From Actinomarinicola tropica (lineage in GTDB: Bacteria > Actinomycetota > Acidimicrobiia > Acidimicrobiales > SKKL01), in assembly GCF_009650215.1 (NCBI RefSeq), contig NZ_CP045851.1, forward strand, positions 434,001 through 498,000: DNA of 64,000 bases, read 5' to 3'. This document shows positions 49,554-59,073 of the stretch, one piece after another. Every line of letters starts with the position of its first letter. Within the stretch, counting starts at the first letter, position 1. The notes under the pieces were generated by a model, which was not told where the DNA came from, made no database searches, and saw nothing but the letters and a program-made list of their open reading frames with translations. A program made the translations under genes and the position numbers.

Positions 49554-50420
49554 TCAACCGAGGGCGTACCGTTCGATGAGCTCCACCCCTCGAACGGTGC
49601 TCTCGTGGAGGACGAAGTGGCCGCCCGAGACGGTGACGAGCTCGGCTCCGGCCCGGGTCGCCTGCTCCCCGAACACGTCGGGCAGGAAGGTGTCAGCGCC
49701 GGCGAGGATCGTGGTGGGCGCACAGAGCTGGGGCAGGTGCTCCCAGGCCGCGGCGGCGCCGGCCGGCCCGGCGGACACCTCGAACACCTTGGCCTCCACC
49801 TCGGGAGCGCAGGCGAGGCGCACACCGTCCCCGTCCTCGACGGTCCCCCAGCGGACGTAGGCCTCGAGTGCCTCGGGGGCGAGCTGCGACAACGGCGGGC
49901 GGTCTCGATACGCTCGGATCACGGCGGCACGGTCGGGGAACCGATCCCGGCGCCGGCGAGCACCGGCCACCATGAGGTTCTCAGCCTCGGCCGGCGCCGA
50001 CTCGCCCGAGATGGGGAACGCCACCGGCTCGGCCAGCAACAGGCGCGACCACCGTCCCGGATCCAGCCGGTCGACGAGCACCGCCACGGCCCCACCCAGA
50101 GATCCACCCACCCCGATGACCCCGTGCAGGCCGAGCGCGTCCAGCACCGCCACCACGTCGGCGGCGAGCTGCTCGAACGCGTAGCTGTCCGCACCGGTCG
50201 GTGCCGTCGACGCGCCGTGGCCGGGTAGGTCGATGGCGATCGGTCGGGCGAACTGACGGAGGCGATCCGCGATGGGCTGGTAGAGGCCGGCGCAGAACCC
50301 GTTCGGGTGCAACAGCACGACGGCCGGACCCGGCCCGCCCCAATCCAGCACTCGGAGCCGTATCCCTGGAGCGACGCCGACGTCGATGCGATCGGGTCCG
50401 CCGTCGTGGTCAGTCAGCAT
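49554..50420 (-). CDS. Alpha/beta hydrolase (288 aa)
   Basis: Serine hydrolase fold with LLHPNGFCAGLYQPIA (HPNG oxyanion strand), DLPGHGAST, nucleophile elbow GVGGSLGGAVAV, acid region LAGADTFLPD and SGGHFVLHEST with the catalytic His. ATG 50420 gives a full N-terminal strand; a longer frame to 50732 is antisense to the binding-protein gene and is rejected. It starts divergently from the ABC substrate-binding protein gene with about 103 bases between, which must hold promoters for both. Probably hydrolyses esters, amides or epoxides of pathway intermediates. Intact. Confidence 0.9.
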   Translation of the reverse strand: MLTDHDGGPDRIDVGVAPGIRLRVLDWGGPGPAVVLLHPNGFCAGLYQPIADRLRQFARPIAIDLPGHGASTAPTGADSYAFEQLAADVVAVLDALGLHGVIGVGGSLGGAVAVLVDRLDPGRWSRLLLAEPVAFPISGESAPAEAENLMVAGARRRRDRFPDRAAVIRAYRDRPPLSQLAPEALEAYVRWGTVEDGDGVRLACAPEVEAKVFEVSAGPAGAAAAWEHLPQLCAPTTILAGADTFLPDVFGEQATRAGAELVTVSGGHFVLHESTVRGVELIERYALG

Positions 50421-50523
50421 CGGTGGCAGCGTAAGCAGAAGTGCGGCTCGGTGCTCGCGGTCAGGACATGAGACGACTACGGCCGCGTGGATCACCCGGT
50501 CGGTCCGGGTCGAAGGGGGAACG

Positions 50524-51807
50524 GTGAAGACCACGAGACGATGGATGAGCGTGCTGCTCGTCGGGGCGCTGCTGGCGGGTGCGCGCGGTGCCGAGGACGA
50601 GTCCACGGCGGCCGACGAGGACAGCACGGTGGATGGCGGTTCCGAGGATCCGGCGGAGGCGCCGGCCGAGGAGCCGAGATCGAGGACAGCACGACCGGGG
50701 TCACGGACTCCGCGATCAAGATCGGCATCCACGCGCCGGAGACCATCGGTGGCATCGACATCGGGGATCTACTCGGCCTCGGCGACCTCACGCAGCTCTA
50801 CTGGGACACGGTGAACGAGAAGGGGGGCATCCACGGGCGCAGCGTGGAGGTGACCCTGGCCGACGACGGCTACGACGCCAACGCCGCCCAGCAAGCCTGC
50901 CGGGACCTCATCGCCGACGACCTGTTCTTCGCGTCGGGCACCTTCGGGGCCGACCAGATCATCACGTGCGCGAACCTGGCCACCGATGCCCAGATGCCCT
51001 ACATGAGCCTGGGCGTCGCCGAGGACGGCCTCGTCGACAAGCCGGGCTACCGGGCCATGACGATGACCTACGACGCCATGTCGGAGCTCATGGCCGAGTA
51101 CGTGCTGGGCGAGGTGGTCGAGGATCCGCAAGCCCCGGTGGCCATGGTCCGCTACAACAGCCCCAGCTCAGAGGTTGCCCAGGACGCGTTCACGGCGACG
51201 ATGGACGAGCTCGGCAGCAACGTGGTCGCCGCCGACGCGGTCGACAAGCAGGGGAATGCGAACGAGCTCACGGCCGAGTGCGTGAAGCTGGCGAACCTCG
51301 GTGTCGAGGTCGTGTTCATGATCCTCGTGCCCACGGCGTCAACCCAGCTCGCCCGCCTGTGCGCCGAGCAGGGCTTCACGCCCCAGTACGTGACCGTCTC
51401 CAACACCTTGTCCTGCGCCAGCGAGCCTCCGATCGGCGTGCCCGAGCTCGTGGGCTGCCGGTCGTTCTCCGCCGTCCGGGTCGACACCACCGGCAACACG
51501 CTCGCCGACGAGGCCCAGCAGGCGTGGGCGGACCGCCTTCCCCGACCGTGAGCCCCCGGACGACCTCGTGACCTTCTGGGGGCTCTTCGACGTGTACCGC
51601 GACGCCCTCGACCAGGCCGGGCCGGAGCTGAGCCGGGTCAAGTTCCTCGAGACGCTGGACTCGATGCAGTACGACAACGGCCTGGCCAACCCCATCGACT
51701 TCGGCGGGGACAGGATCGGGGCCGACAGCATCATCGTCATCGAGGCCACCGGGGAGGCACCCTGGGAGCGGGAGCTGGTGTCCGAGTGGACATCCAGCTT
51801 CGGCTGA
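50524..51807 (+). CDS. LivK/LivJ-type periplasmic substrate-binding protein, two frameshifts
   Basis: Extracellular receptor of a branched-chain-type ABC importer (ANF receptor fold). GTG 50524 follows GGGGGA and starts a signal sequence RRWMSVLLVGALLAGARGAE. A lipobox would be expected; the residue at the Cys position is Arg (CGC; TGC would give Cys). After an acidic linker the frame changes near 50683 to KIGIHAPETIGG, VTLADDGYDANAAQQACRDL and CVKLANLGVEVVF, and again near 51533 to PDDLVTFWGLFDVYRDAL, ending at TGA 51805-51807. Such receptors in degraders often bind aromatic or other acids instead of amino acids. First gene of the transport operon. Confidence 0.85.
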
Positions 51808-51833
51808 GGACCTGAGCCGGTCGGCTCGCGCAG

Positions 51834-54616
51834 ATGGAAGAGGCACTCACCTTCGTGGTGGTCGGGATCGCGGGGGATCCACGTACGCTCTGCTCGCGCT
51901 CGGCCTGGTGCTGGTCCACAGCGTGTCGCGGGTCCTCAACTTCGCCCAGGGAGCGTTCGGCACCCTGGCGGCCTTCGTCGCCGCCAGCATCGCCATCGGT
52001 CACGACCTGCCGTGGCCCCTGGCGGTGGTGGCTGCGGTCGTGGTCGGTGCAGCTGTTGGGGCTGCCACGGCCTGGGTGCTGCTCGGACGTGACGGCGGGA
52101 TCTTGCCCCCACTGGTCGGCACGGTCGGCCTGCTCTCGGCGATCACGCTCGTCGAGGCCCGCTGGCTGGGTGGAACCCGTGACTTTCCCACGCCGGTGCA
52201 CGGCAGGGGAGTCGAGCTCGCCGGCGTCGTGATCACCCCGACCCGAATCCTCGTGGTCGCGGTGGCGGCCGCGGCCGGTCTGGTGCTGTGGCTCGCCCCG
52301 CAGCGCACGCGCATCGGGCTGGCCGTGCGGGCAGGTCCGGACAACCGCGCCGGCGCTCGCATCGTCGGGCTCGACCCACGCCGCCTCGAGGTGGCGGCGT
52401 GGAGCGCGGCCGGGGTCCTCGGCGCGCTGGCCGGTGTGCTGTCGGGTTGGATGACGCAGACGATCACACCCGGGTTCCTCACCGGGGTGCTCCCCCAGGC
52501 CTTCGCCGGCGCCATGCTCGGTGGGATGGTCAGCCTTCCCGGAGCGATCCTCGGGGGGTTGGTGATCGGCGTGGCCGAGAGCCTCACCCGGCTCTATTGG
52601 GGCGATGCCCCCGGCTCGCCCGAGCTGGTGGTGTTCCTCGTGCTCGGTACGGTGCTGCTCCTTCGTCCCGAGGGGCTGTTCACGCGGGCGCGCCGTGGGC
52701 TGGCGGTCGAGGGATCGGAGTCGCTGGTTCGGCTCCTGCCCATGCTGGGCGACCCTCGACCAGGGCGGGCATCCACCACCGTCGCGTCCCCGGCCACGCC
52801 GCTGCTCGCCCTGGTCGCCGCCGTGGTGCTGGCCGGAGCGGTGGCGGGCCCCGATGCGTTCAGGCTCTCGGCGGTGCCGCTGCACGCCGTGCTCGCGCTG
52901 AGCGTGAACTTCCTCGCATCGGCCACCGGCCAGCTGTCCCTGGGACATGCTGGCCTGTTCGGCCTCGGGGCATTCGGCGCCGCCATCGCCACGACCAGCT
53001 GGGGGCTCCCACCGCTACTCGGCTTCGCCGCCGGGCCGGTGCTGGCCGGTGGCGCGGCGGCCGTGCTCGGCGCCGCGGCGCTGCGGGTGCGTGGCCTGTA
53101 CCTGGCCGTGCTCAAGCTCGCGTTCGGCGTCGTCCTGCAGGCGTTCGTGTTCCCCACCGAGGCGTTCTCCCAGGGTGGCGCCGGCCTCACCGTCGCCCGC
53201 CCCGAGCTGGGTCCCTTCGACCTGGCCGACGACGGCACCTTCCTGGCAGCGTGTCTGATGCTCGCCATCCTGGTGTGGGTCGTGCTCCGCCGGTTGGAGC
53301 GCGTGCCGCTGCTGCGGGGGATGGTGGCCATCCGGGAGAACCAGACCGCCGCCGCGGCCCGGGGCATCGACGCCACCCGCCTGGGCATCGTCGGCTTCGC
53401 CATCTCGGGCGTGCTGGCCGGGCTCGCCGGCGCCACCTTCGCCTTCCGCCAGGGCATCGTCGTCGCCTCCGTCTTTCCCGTCCAGTTGTCCCTCACCCTG
53501 GTCATCTGGGTGGTGCTTGGCGGGCTCGGCTCCCGGTGGGGGGTGGTGGCGGTGACCGCTGCCTTCACGCTCGTCGACCTCTACGCCAGCGGCAGCAACC
53601 AGCTGGTCACCCTGGTCGCCGCGCTGGGCGTGGTGCTCATGATCGGCCGATACCCGCTCGGCGCCGGTGGTGCACTGCGGTCGCTCGTCGAGCGGCGGCG
53701 AGGTTCGCGGCCCGTGGTCGCCGATGGCGGCGGTGTGGCCGCGGTCTCCGATGCTCCGGTGCCGGCGCGGCCGTCCGCTCCGGTGGCGGTCCGGCTCCCT
53801 GACGACACCCTCGTGCGACCCGTGCTCCTCGCCGCTCGTGAGATCACCGTGCGATTCGGCGGGAACGTCGCCATCGACTCCCTGTCCTTCGACGTCCACC
53901 CCGGCGAGGTCGTCGGCATCCTCGGACCCAACGGCGCCGGCAAGACCACCACCTTCAACGTCGTGAGCGGGTTCGTCCCACTCTCACGCGGCGAGGTGTG
54001 GTTCCGGGGTCGGGCCGTGTCGGCGCTCAGCCCGTCCGAGCGGGCCAGGGCCGGCCTCGGACGGTCCTTCCAACAGGGTGGCCTCTGGCTGTCCGAGACC
54101 GCACACAGCAACCTGCTGATGGCCCAGTACGCCAGCGGGACCGGTGTCAGCTTCGGCGACGTGGTGAGCGTGGCGCCGGTCCAGGCCCGCATCGACCGCC
54201 GCCGCGCCGCGGTGGCCGACGAGGTGCTGGAGGTGCTGGGCCTCGGCTATGCGGCGAGGCGCCCCGTGGGCACCCTGCCCTACGGGCACCGGAAGATCCT
54301 GGAGATCGGCTGCGCAGTGGCCACCCGCCCGGTGGTGATCCTGCTCGACGAGCCGGCCGCCGGCCTGCACGGCGCCCAGAGCGAGTGGGTCGCGCAGGCC
54401 ATCACCGCCCTCCGGCGCGAGCTCGGCATCACCGTCGTGGTGATCGAGCACGACGTCGCGCTCGTGCGGGAGGTGTCGGACCGCATCTACGTTCTCGACT
54501 TCGGTCGCCTGCTCACCGAGGGTCGGCCTGATGAGGTGCTCGCCCTGCCCGAGGTCATCGAGGCGTACCTCGGTCAAGGGGCGGAGCCCCGACTCGGCGG
54601 GGCGGTGGCCAGGTGA
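51834..54616 (+). CDS. LivH-LivM-LivG fusion: two permeases and an ATPase in one protein
   Basis: Three ABC-importer components in one frame. ATG 51834 starts the LivH permease; the G-run at 51872-51876 is one base short, after which STYALLALGLVLVHSVSRVL and NFAQGAFG continue unbroken to the stop. Domains: LivH about residues 1-290, LivM about 305-605 (SATGQLSLGHAGLFGLGAFG, KLAFGVVLQAFVFP), Pro/Ala linker, LivG about 655-925 with Walker A GPNGAGKTTT, PYGHRKILEIGCA in the signature region, Walker B VILLDEPAAGL and H-loop VIEHDVAL. Corrected length 927 residues. LivF follows with a GTGA overlap. Separate genes are usual for this family. The transporter likely imports a small organic acid or amino acid. 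Confidence 0.88.
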
Positions 54617-55338
54617 CCGCTACGCTCTCGGTGCGGGGTCTGTCCGCCGGCTACGGCGGCGTGACGGTCATCCATGACGTCGACCTCGACGTGGACACTG
54701 ACGCCTTCGTGGCCGTGGTCGGCGTCAACGGTGCCGGGAAGACGACCACCCTGCGGGCGATCATGGGGCTGGCAGACATCTTCGGCGGCACCGTCGAGCT
54801 GGGCGGCGAATCGCTGGTGGGAGCGCGGACCAGCGATCGGGTCCGGGCCGGCCTCGCGCTGTGCCCGGAGGGTCGGGAGGTCTTCCCCAGCCTCACCGTG
54901 GAGGAGAACCTGCTCACCGGCGCCATCGCCGGCGACGACTGGACCGGGCGGGCCGATGCGCTCGGCCGGGTGTACGAGCTCCTGCCCCGGCTCGGGGAGC
55001 GCCGGAGCCAGGCCGCCGGCACCATGTCTGGGGGCGAGCAGCAGCAGCTGGCGCTGGGGCGGGCGCTCATGAGCGGGACCACGGTCCTGCTCGTCGACGA
55101 GGCCTCGCTCGGTCTGGCACCCGTCATGGTCGACTGGGTCTTCGAGATCCTCGGCGCCATCCACGCATCAGGCACCGCGGTCATGGCCGTGGAGCAGAAC
55201 ATCCGCATCAGCGCGGTGGCCACACAGATCGTGGTGCTCGAGCAGGGGACCGTCACCGACCGGCTCGAGGCCGACGAGGTCGGCAGCGGATTGCACGAGG
55301 CCGCCAAGGCGGCTTACTTCGGAACCGGAGGGACCTGA
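54613..55338 (+). CDS. livF: LivF-type ABC transporter ATPase
   Basis: 241-residue ATP-binding subunit partnering the LivG domain. Walker A is GVNGAGKTTT, the signature MSGGEQQQLALGRAL, Walker B VLLVDEASLGLAP, and the H-loop position is Gln (MAVEQN), normal for LivF. The signature's usual Q-Q-M-L becomes Q-Q-Q-L. GTG 54613 overlaps the preceding stop (GTGA 54613-54616), so translation is coupled to the fusion gene. It completes the importer with the receptor at 50524. Intact; the symbol reflects family, not proven substrate. Confidence 0.93.
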   Translation: MTATLSVRGLSAGYGGVTVIHDVDLDVDTDAFVAVVGVNGAGKTTTLRAIMGLADIFGGTVELGGESLVGARTSDRVRAGLALCPEGREVFPSLTVEENLLTGAIAGDDWTGRADALGRVYELLPRLGERRSQAAGTMSGGEQQQLALGRALMSGTTVLLVDEASLGLAPVMVDWVFEILGAIHASGTAVMAVEQNIRISAVATQIVVLEQGTVTDRLEADEVGSGLHEAAKAAYFGTGGT

Positions 55339-55339
55339 A

Positions 55340-55659
55340 ATGAGTGAGACCGAGATCGACACCACCGAGGATGCGACCCGGTGGTCGACTGGCGGGCGCT
55401 GCGCGAGCTGGTCAGCGACGATGCCGGAGAGCATGCGCGCCGGCGTCGTTCGGTGGCGCTGACCATTGCACTCGTCTCCTGAATCGGGGCGTTCGTGCTC
55501 GTGTGGATCACCTGGGACCAGGTGGCGAGCCGCAACGTCGTCGCCGACCAGCTCCCGTTCCTGGCCAGCAGCGGCCTGGCGGCCATCGTGGCCGCCATCA
55601 TCGGCGGTGCCGCGTTGGTCGTGGCCTTCCTCCCGACAGGACCTGCGTCGTCCGGGTGA
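55340..55659 (+). pseudogene. Small two-helix membrane protein, frameshift and TGA
   Basis: ATG 55340 is one base after the LivF stop. It reads MSETEIDTTEDA, shifts by one base near 55377, then VVDWRALRELVSDDAGEHAR, a first hydrophobic segment SVALTIALVS, a TGA (55480-55482) where Trp is likely, IGAFVLVWITWDQVASRNVV and a second hydrophobic segment GLAAIVAAIIGGAALVVAFL. Corrected length is 106 codons including the stop in the middle. Position behind livF suggests an accessory or unrelated small membrane component of the same operon. I do not recognise the family. As read it is not made in full. Confidence 0.6.
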
Positions 55660-55680
55660 GCGTGGGCGGTCCCGGACGAA

Positions 55681-56136
55681 CTAGCCGCCGACGTAGGTCT
55701 CGATGCGCTCGGCCAGCCGGTGCAGCACCGAGGCCACGGTGTCGAGCTCGTCGACCGTTGCGTCAGCGAGCAGCTCGGCGAAGATCTGCCGCCGGGCGCG
55801 GCGATGCGCCTCCAGGGCCAACCGCCCACCCTCGTCGATGACCACGACCCATCCTCGGCGGTCGGTCGGGTGCGGCTCCCGGCGGGCCAGGCCGGCCTCC
55901 TCGAGCGCCTGGACCTGCCGGCTCACCGTCGACACGTCCAGACAGAGGTGGTCGGCCAGCTCACCCACCCGCCACGACCGCTCGCCGAGGCGGACGAGCA
56001 GGACGTAGGCCGAACGGTCGAGGCGGACGCCGGCCTCGTCGGCCACCCTCTCGGTGAAGCGGGGCAGCGTCGCCCAGCGCACGACCCGGCTCAGCGAGTC
56101 GGTCAGGTCGACGACGTTCGGGGCGATCGGTTCCAT
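55681..56136 (-). CDS. MarR-family regulator
   Basis: 151-residue winged-helix repressor: WRVGELADHLCLDVSTVSRQVQALEEAGL is the recognition-helix region and HPTDRRGWVVVI the wing. ATG 56136. It is divergent from an MFS exporter gene, with a TTGTATCG-N13-CGATACAA inverted repeat in the 99-base spacer, the usual arrangement in which MarR represses itself and a drug or solvent efflux pump. The inducing ligand is probably a hydrophobic acid or phenol, by family analogy. Intact. Confidence 0.92.
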   Translation of the reverse strand: MEPIAPNVVDLTDSLSRVVRWATLPRFTERVADEAGVRLDRSAYVLLVRLGERSWRVGELADHLCLDVSTVSRQVQALEEAGLARREPHPTDRRGWVVVIDEGGRLALEAHRRARRQIFAELLADATVDELDTVASVLHRLAERIETYVGG

Positions 56137-56168
56137 CTCGGTCAGGTTACTGTGCGGAGCTGCGGAAG

Positions 56169-56203
56169 TTGTATCGTGCACCTTCTGGGCGATACAACGA
56201 TGC
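56169..56203. promoter_or_regulatory. Inverted repeat TTGTATCG-N13-CGATACAA plus ACGATGC
   Basis: Perfect eight-base arms at 56169-56176 and 56190-56197 in the MarR/MFS spacer. The right arm continues ACGATGC, giving the reverse of the GCATCGTTGTA element found at 24706. The left arm with flank, GTTGTATCGTGCA, matches 12 of 13 bases with GTTGCATCGTGCA at 57969-57981. Probable MarR operator. Confidence 0.65.
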
Positions 56204-56235
56204 GCCCGCATCCGATGTCCTGGAGGGCCTTGAAC

Positions 56236-57903
56236 ATGAACGATGCCGCAGCGGCACCTGACGCGCAGCTCACCCACCGGGAGGTCCTGGTGGTGATGAG
56301 CGGGCTCATGCTCGGCATGCTCGTGGCCGCACTCGGTCAGACCGTCGTCGCCACCGCCTTGCCGACGATCGTGGGCGAGCTCGGCGGCCAGGACCAGCTG
56401 GCGTGGGTGGTGAGCGCAACGCTGCTCACCTCCACCGCCTCGACGCCGCTGTGGGGCAAGATGAGCGACCTGTACGGCCGGCGGCCGCTGTTCCAGGCCG
56501 CCATCGTGGTCTTCCTCGTCGGGTCGGTGCTGTGCGGGCTCTCGCAGACCATGGGCCAGCTCATCGGCTTCCGCGCTGTGCAGGGCCTCGGGATCGGAGG
56601 CCTGATGGCCCTGTCGCAGGCCATCATCGGCGACATCGTCTCGCCCCGCGAGCGGGGCCGCTACCAGGGCTACATCGGCTCGGTGTTCGGCGTGTCGAGC
56701 GTCGGCGGACCGCTCATCGGCGGCTTCCTCGTCGATGGCCCGGGCTGGCGCTGGTGCTTCTACGTCGGCGTGCCCATCGGCATCGCCGCCTACGTGGTGA
56801 CCAACCGGGTGCTCACCATGCCGTTCGCCCGTCGCGACCACCAAATCGACTACCTCGGGGCCGCGCTCATCGTCGGTGGCGTCTCCCTCCTGCTGCTCTT
56901 GCTCTCCCTCGGGGGCAGCGAGTTCGAGTGGGGCTCGACCGAGATCGCGGGCATGGCGGTCGGCAGCGCGGTGCTGCTCACGCTGGCCGTGGTGCAGGAG
57001 CGACGGGCGGCCGAGCCGATCATCCCGCCTCGCCTGTTCCGTATCCCGACGTTCCGGATCACCAGCCTGGCGGGCTTCATCGTCGGTGTGGCCATGTTCG
57101 GGGCCATCGTCTACCTGCCCCAGTACCTCCAGATCGTCAAGGGTCAGAGCCCCACCCGATCGGGTCTGCTCACCATCCCGCTGATGATCGGCCTCATGGG
57201 GATGTCGATCGGGTCGGGTCGGGTCATCACCCGCACCGGTCGCTACAAGGTGTTCCCGGTGGTGGGCCTGATCGTGGTGGCCATCGGCTTGTCGCTGTTC
57301 TCCCTGCTCGGCGTCGACACCCCGCTTCCGGTCGCCGGCGCCTACATGCTCGTCCTCGGAGCAGGTCTCGGCATGGTCATGCAGGTGCTCGTGCTCGCCG
57401 TCCAGAACGCGGTCGAGCACCGCGACCTCGGCACGGCGACGTCGGCGGCGACCTTCTTCCGCTCGATGGGCGGGGCCCTCGGCGTGGCCGTCTTCGGGGC
57501 GCTGCTGTCGAACCGGTTGGGCCGGTACATCCCCGAGCGACTCGCCGCTGCCGGGGTCGAAGACCGAGCCGGCGGCGGGGACCTGCTCGGGACACCGGAT
57601 GCGATCGCTGCGCTGCCCGGCCCCGTGCGGGACGCCGTGCTCGGCGGCTTCGCCGACAGCCTGTCCGACATCTACACCATCGCCATCCCCATCGCGTTGG
57701 TCGGCTTCGTCGTCGTCCTGTTCCTGCCTGAGCTCCCGCTGCGCACCTCGGTTCGGGACCAGGAACCGGTGGTCACCGACGGCGAAGCGGTCAGCGCCGC
57801 TTTCGAGACCTCGTTCGTCGACGACAACGCTGACGTCCCGGATCTCACCGAGAGCGGGGTTCAGGCTTTCGACCGCCAGACCGACGCCACCGGCAACCCC
57901 TGA
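56236..57903 (+). CDS. MFS drug-proton antiporter, 14-TM DHA2 (EmrB/QacA) family
   Basis: 555-residue inner-membrane exporter. Motif A is GKMSDLYGRRPLFQ after the second helix, motif C-like GGPLIGGFLVDG in the fifth, and about 14 hydrophobic segments are visible, followed by a polar acidic tail. ATG 56236 with GGAGGG eight bases upstream. Divergent MarR gene and operator-like repeat point to ligand-induced expression. Likely exports toxic hydrophobic compounds or pathway intermediates. A GC-rich hairpin follows the stop. Intact despite many damaged neighbours. Confidence 0.94.
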   Translation: MNDAAAAPDAQLTHREVLVVMSGLMLGMLVAALGQTVVATALPTIVGELGGQDQLAWVVSATLLTSTASTPLWGKMSDLYGRRPLFQAAIVVFLVGSVLCGLSQTMGQLIGFRAVQGLGIGGLMALSQAIIGDIVSPRERGRYQGYIGSVFGVSSVGGPLIGGFLVDGPGWRWCFYVGVPIGIAAYVVTNRVLTMPFARRDHQIDYLGAALIVGGVSLLLLLLSLGGSEFEWGSTEIAGMAVGSAVLLTLAVVQERRAAEPIIPPRLFRIPTFRITSLAGFIVGVAMFGAIVYLPQYLQIVKGQSPTRSGLLTIPLMIGLMGMSIGSGRVITRTGRYKVFPVVGLIVVAIGLSLFSLLGVDTPLPVAGAYMLVLGAGLGMVMQVLVLAVQNAVEHRDLGTATSAATFFRSMGGALGVAVFGALLSNRLGRYIPERLAAAGVEDRAGGGDLLGTPDAIAALPGPVRDAVLGGFADSLSDIYTIAIPIALVGFVVVLFLPELPLRTSVRDQEPVVTDGEAVSAAFETSFVDDNADVPDLTESGVQAFDRQTDATGNP

Positions 57904-57921
57904 CCGGGGGCCGCTGCCCAG

Positions 57922-57943
57922 CCGGGCCGGCCAGCCGGCCCGG
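57922..57943. terminator. GC-rich hairpin after the MFS gene
   Basis: CCGGGCCGGC and GCCGGCCCGG are perfect ten-base arms separated by CA, 19 bases after the MFS stop. No T-run follows, so it is not a classical intrinsic terminator, but such hairpins commonly end transcripts in high-GC actinobacteria. Confidence 0.5.
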
Positions 57944-57950
57944 ACGGTGA

Positions 57951-57981
57951 TACCAGTGGTACGCGGATGTTGCATCGTGCA
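57951..57981. promoter_or_regulatory. Palindrome TACCAGTGGTA and GTTGCATCGTGCA element
   Basis: TACCA-G-TGGTA (57951-57961) is a perfect 11-base palindrome. GTTGCATCGTGCA (57969-57981) is the near copy of the left part of the MarR/MFS spacer element. Both lie just upstream of the BVMO fragment start at 58009. Confidence 0.45.
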
Positions 57982-58008
57982 GCACCTCGCGTGCCACCGG
58001 GAGGACCG

Positions 58009-58122
58009 ATGACGGTCACCGACCTGCCGCCCGCCACCGATGCCGCGGAGGTGCCGGACCACCACGTGGTCATCATCGGCGCCGGCTTCGGCGGCATCGG
58101 CGCCGCCATCGAGCTCGAGCGG
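58009..58122 (+). pseudogene. Flavin monooxygenase/BVMO, N-terminal fragment
   Basis: ATG 58009 with a GGAGGACC box starts TVTDLPPATDAAEVPDHHVV and the FAD motif IIGAGFGGIGAAIELERA, then the match ends near 58122, about 38 codons in. What follows is the start of a metal-dependent hydrolase gene on the other strand. All later BVMO motifs are missing. Promoter, ribosome-binding site and start are well formed, so the gene was active before truncation, or the assembly is misjoined here. Confidence 0.75.
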
Positions 58123-58123
58123 G

Positions 58124-58216
58124 CCCGTCGAGGAAGTGGCGGGGCATCCCCTCCTGGCGCTCGATCGACATGCGCCGGGTCGTCACGGACCGTTCAGGGT
58201 GGGTGAGGGTGGTCAT
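58124..58216 (-). pseudogene. COG3687/PF10118 metal-dependent hydrolase, N-terminal scrap
   Basis: ATG 58216 on the minus strand gives TLTHPERSVTTRRMSIERQE and GMPRHFLDG, the same family start as the fragment at 24753 (TRRMAFE...VPRHFG). Only 31 codons remain before the junction with the BVMO fragment at about 58122. The two fragments therefore meet tail to tail, which a simple deletion of adjacent convergent genes would produce. Confidence 0.6.
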
Positions 58217-58274
58217 GTTGGCTCCTTGGTCGACGTCGGTCACCGGAGGTGTCCAGGACACCGTAACCGAAACG

Positions 58275-59072
58275 ATGTCACGGCGATACCTCGTTGTTGC
58301 ATCGCCACGCAGCGGGTGGCATGGTGGGGAACCGAGGCGCGACCACGACGACTCGGTGCTGGCCGACCTGTACCGCTACTTCCACGCGGAGGAGCGGCGC
58401 CACGCCAACGCCGAGCTCGCGCTGATGCGGCGCTGGGACATGCTCGACGGCGACGGCCCTCCCGAGCCCGACATCAGCATCCGCCTGGCGATGGACTGGT
58501 TGGACCGCTACGCGGACTCGCTGCCCCTCGCGGTGCTCGGCGCGGCGATCCCGATGCTCGAGGTCGCCCTCGACGGTGCCCTGCTCAAGTTCCTCACCGA
58601 CGAAGTGGCCGACCCGGTCTGCCAGCAGGTGTTCGAGCTGGTCAACAACGACGAGTCCCGGCACCTCGCGGTGGGCTACCACGTGCTCGAGGTGCTCGGT
58701 CGCGATCCCCTCCACGTCCATGCCATCACCGCGGCGCGGGTGCTGCTGTCGCCCGCGGTGCTCGCCTCGCTGCCGGCGGCCGTGCCCCTGTTCTCCCACG
58801 CCCGAGACAACATCGTGGGCATGGGTCTGGACGAGGCCAAGCTGGCCGAGGCGCTCGGTCGGTTCGAGAAGGTGGGGGACCGCCAGCCCGACGTGCGCCG
58901 GAACCCGTCGTACCTCGCACTCAAGGAGTTCGGCAAGATGGTGGTCGACCGCAGTCATCCGTACCACCTGCTGAGCGACCGGGTCACGCGGGCGATGGCC
59001 CACTACCCCCGGAGGTTGCTGCGCCGACCGCCGTCGTGGATCGACCAGCTCACCTACGAGCCCGTGGTCTGA
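58275..59072 (+). CDS. Ferritin-like diiron protein, 5' end probably missing
   Basis: From about codon 25 onward the frame reads LADLYRYFHAEERRHANAEL, AIPMLEVALDGALLKFLT and VNNDESRHLAVGYHVLEVLG, i.e. two ExxRH motifs with a Glu-bearing helix between, the diiron ligand set of ferritin-like oxidases. The C-terminus continues helically to TYEPVV and TGA 59070-59072. The first in-frame ATG (58275) and next ~20 codons do not look like protein and lack a ribosome-binding site, and one ligand helix normally precedes EERRH, so the 5' end was lost near 58330. The short FMO-like gene starts one base after the stop. Role unknown. Confidence 0.65.
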   Translation: MSRRYLVVASPRSGWHGGEPRRDHDDSVLADLYRYFHAEERRHANAELALMRRWDMLDGDGPPEPDISIRLAMDWLDRYADSLPLAVLGAAIPMLEVALDGALLKFLTDEVADPVCQQVFELVNNDESRHLAVGYHVLEVLGRDPLHVHAITAARVLLSPAVLASLPAAVPLFSHARDNIVGMGLDEAKLAEALGRFEKVGDRQPDVRRNPSYLALKEFGKMVVDRSHPYHLLSDRVTRAMAHYPRRLLRRPPSWIDQLTYEPVV

Positions 59073-59073
59073 C

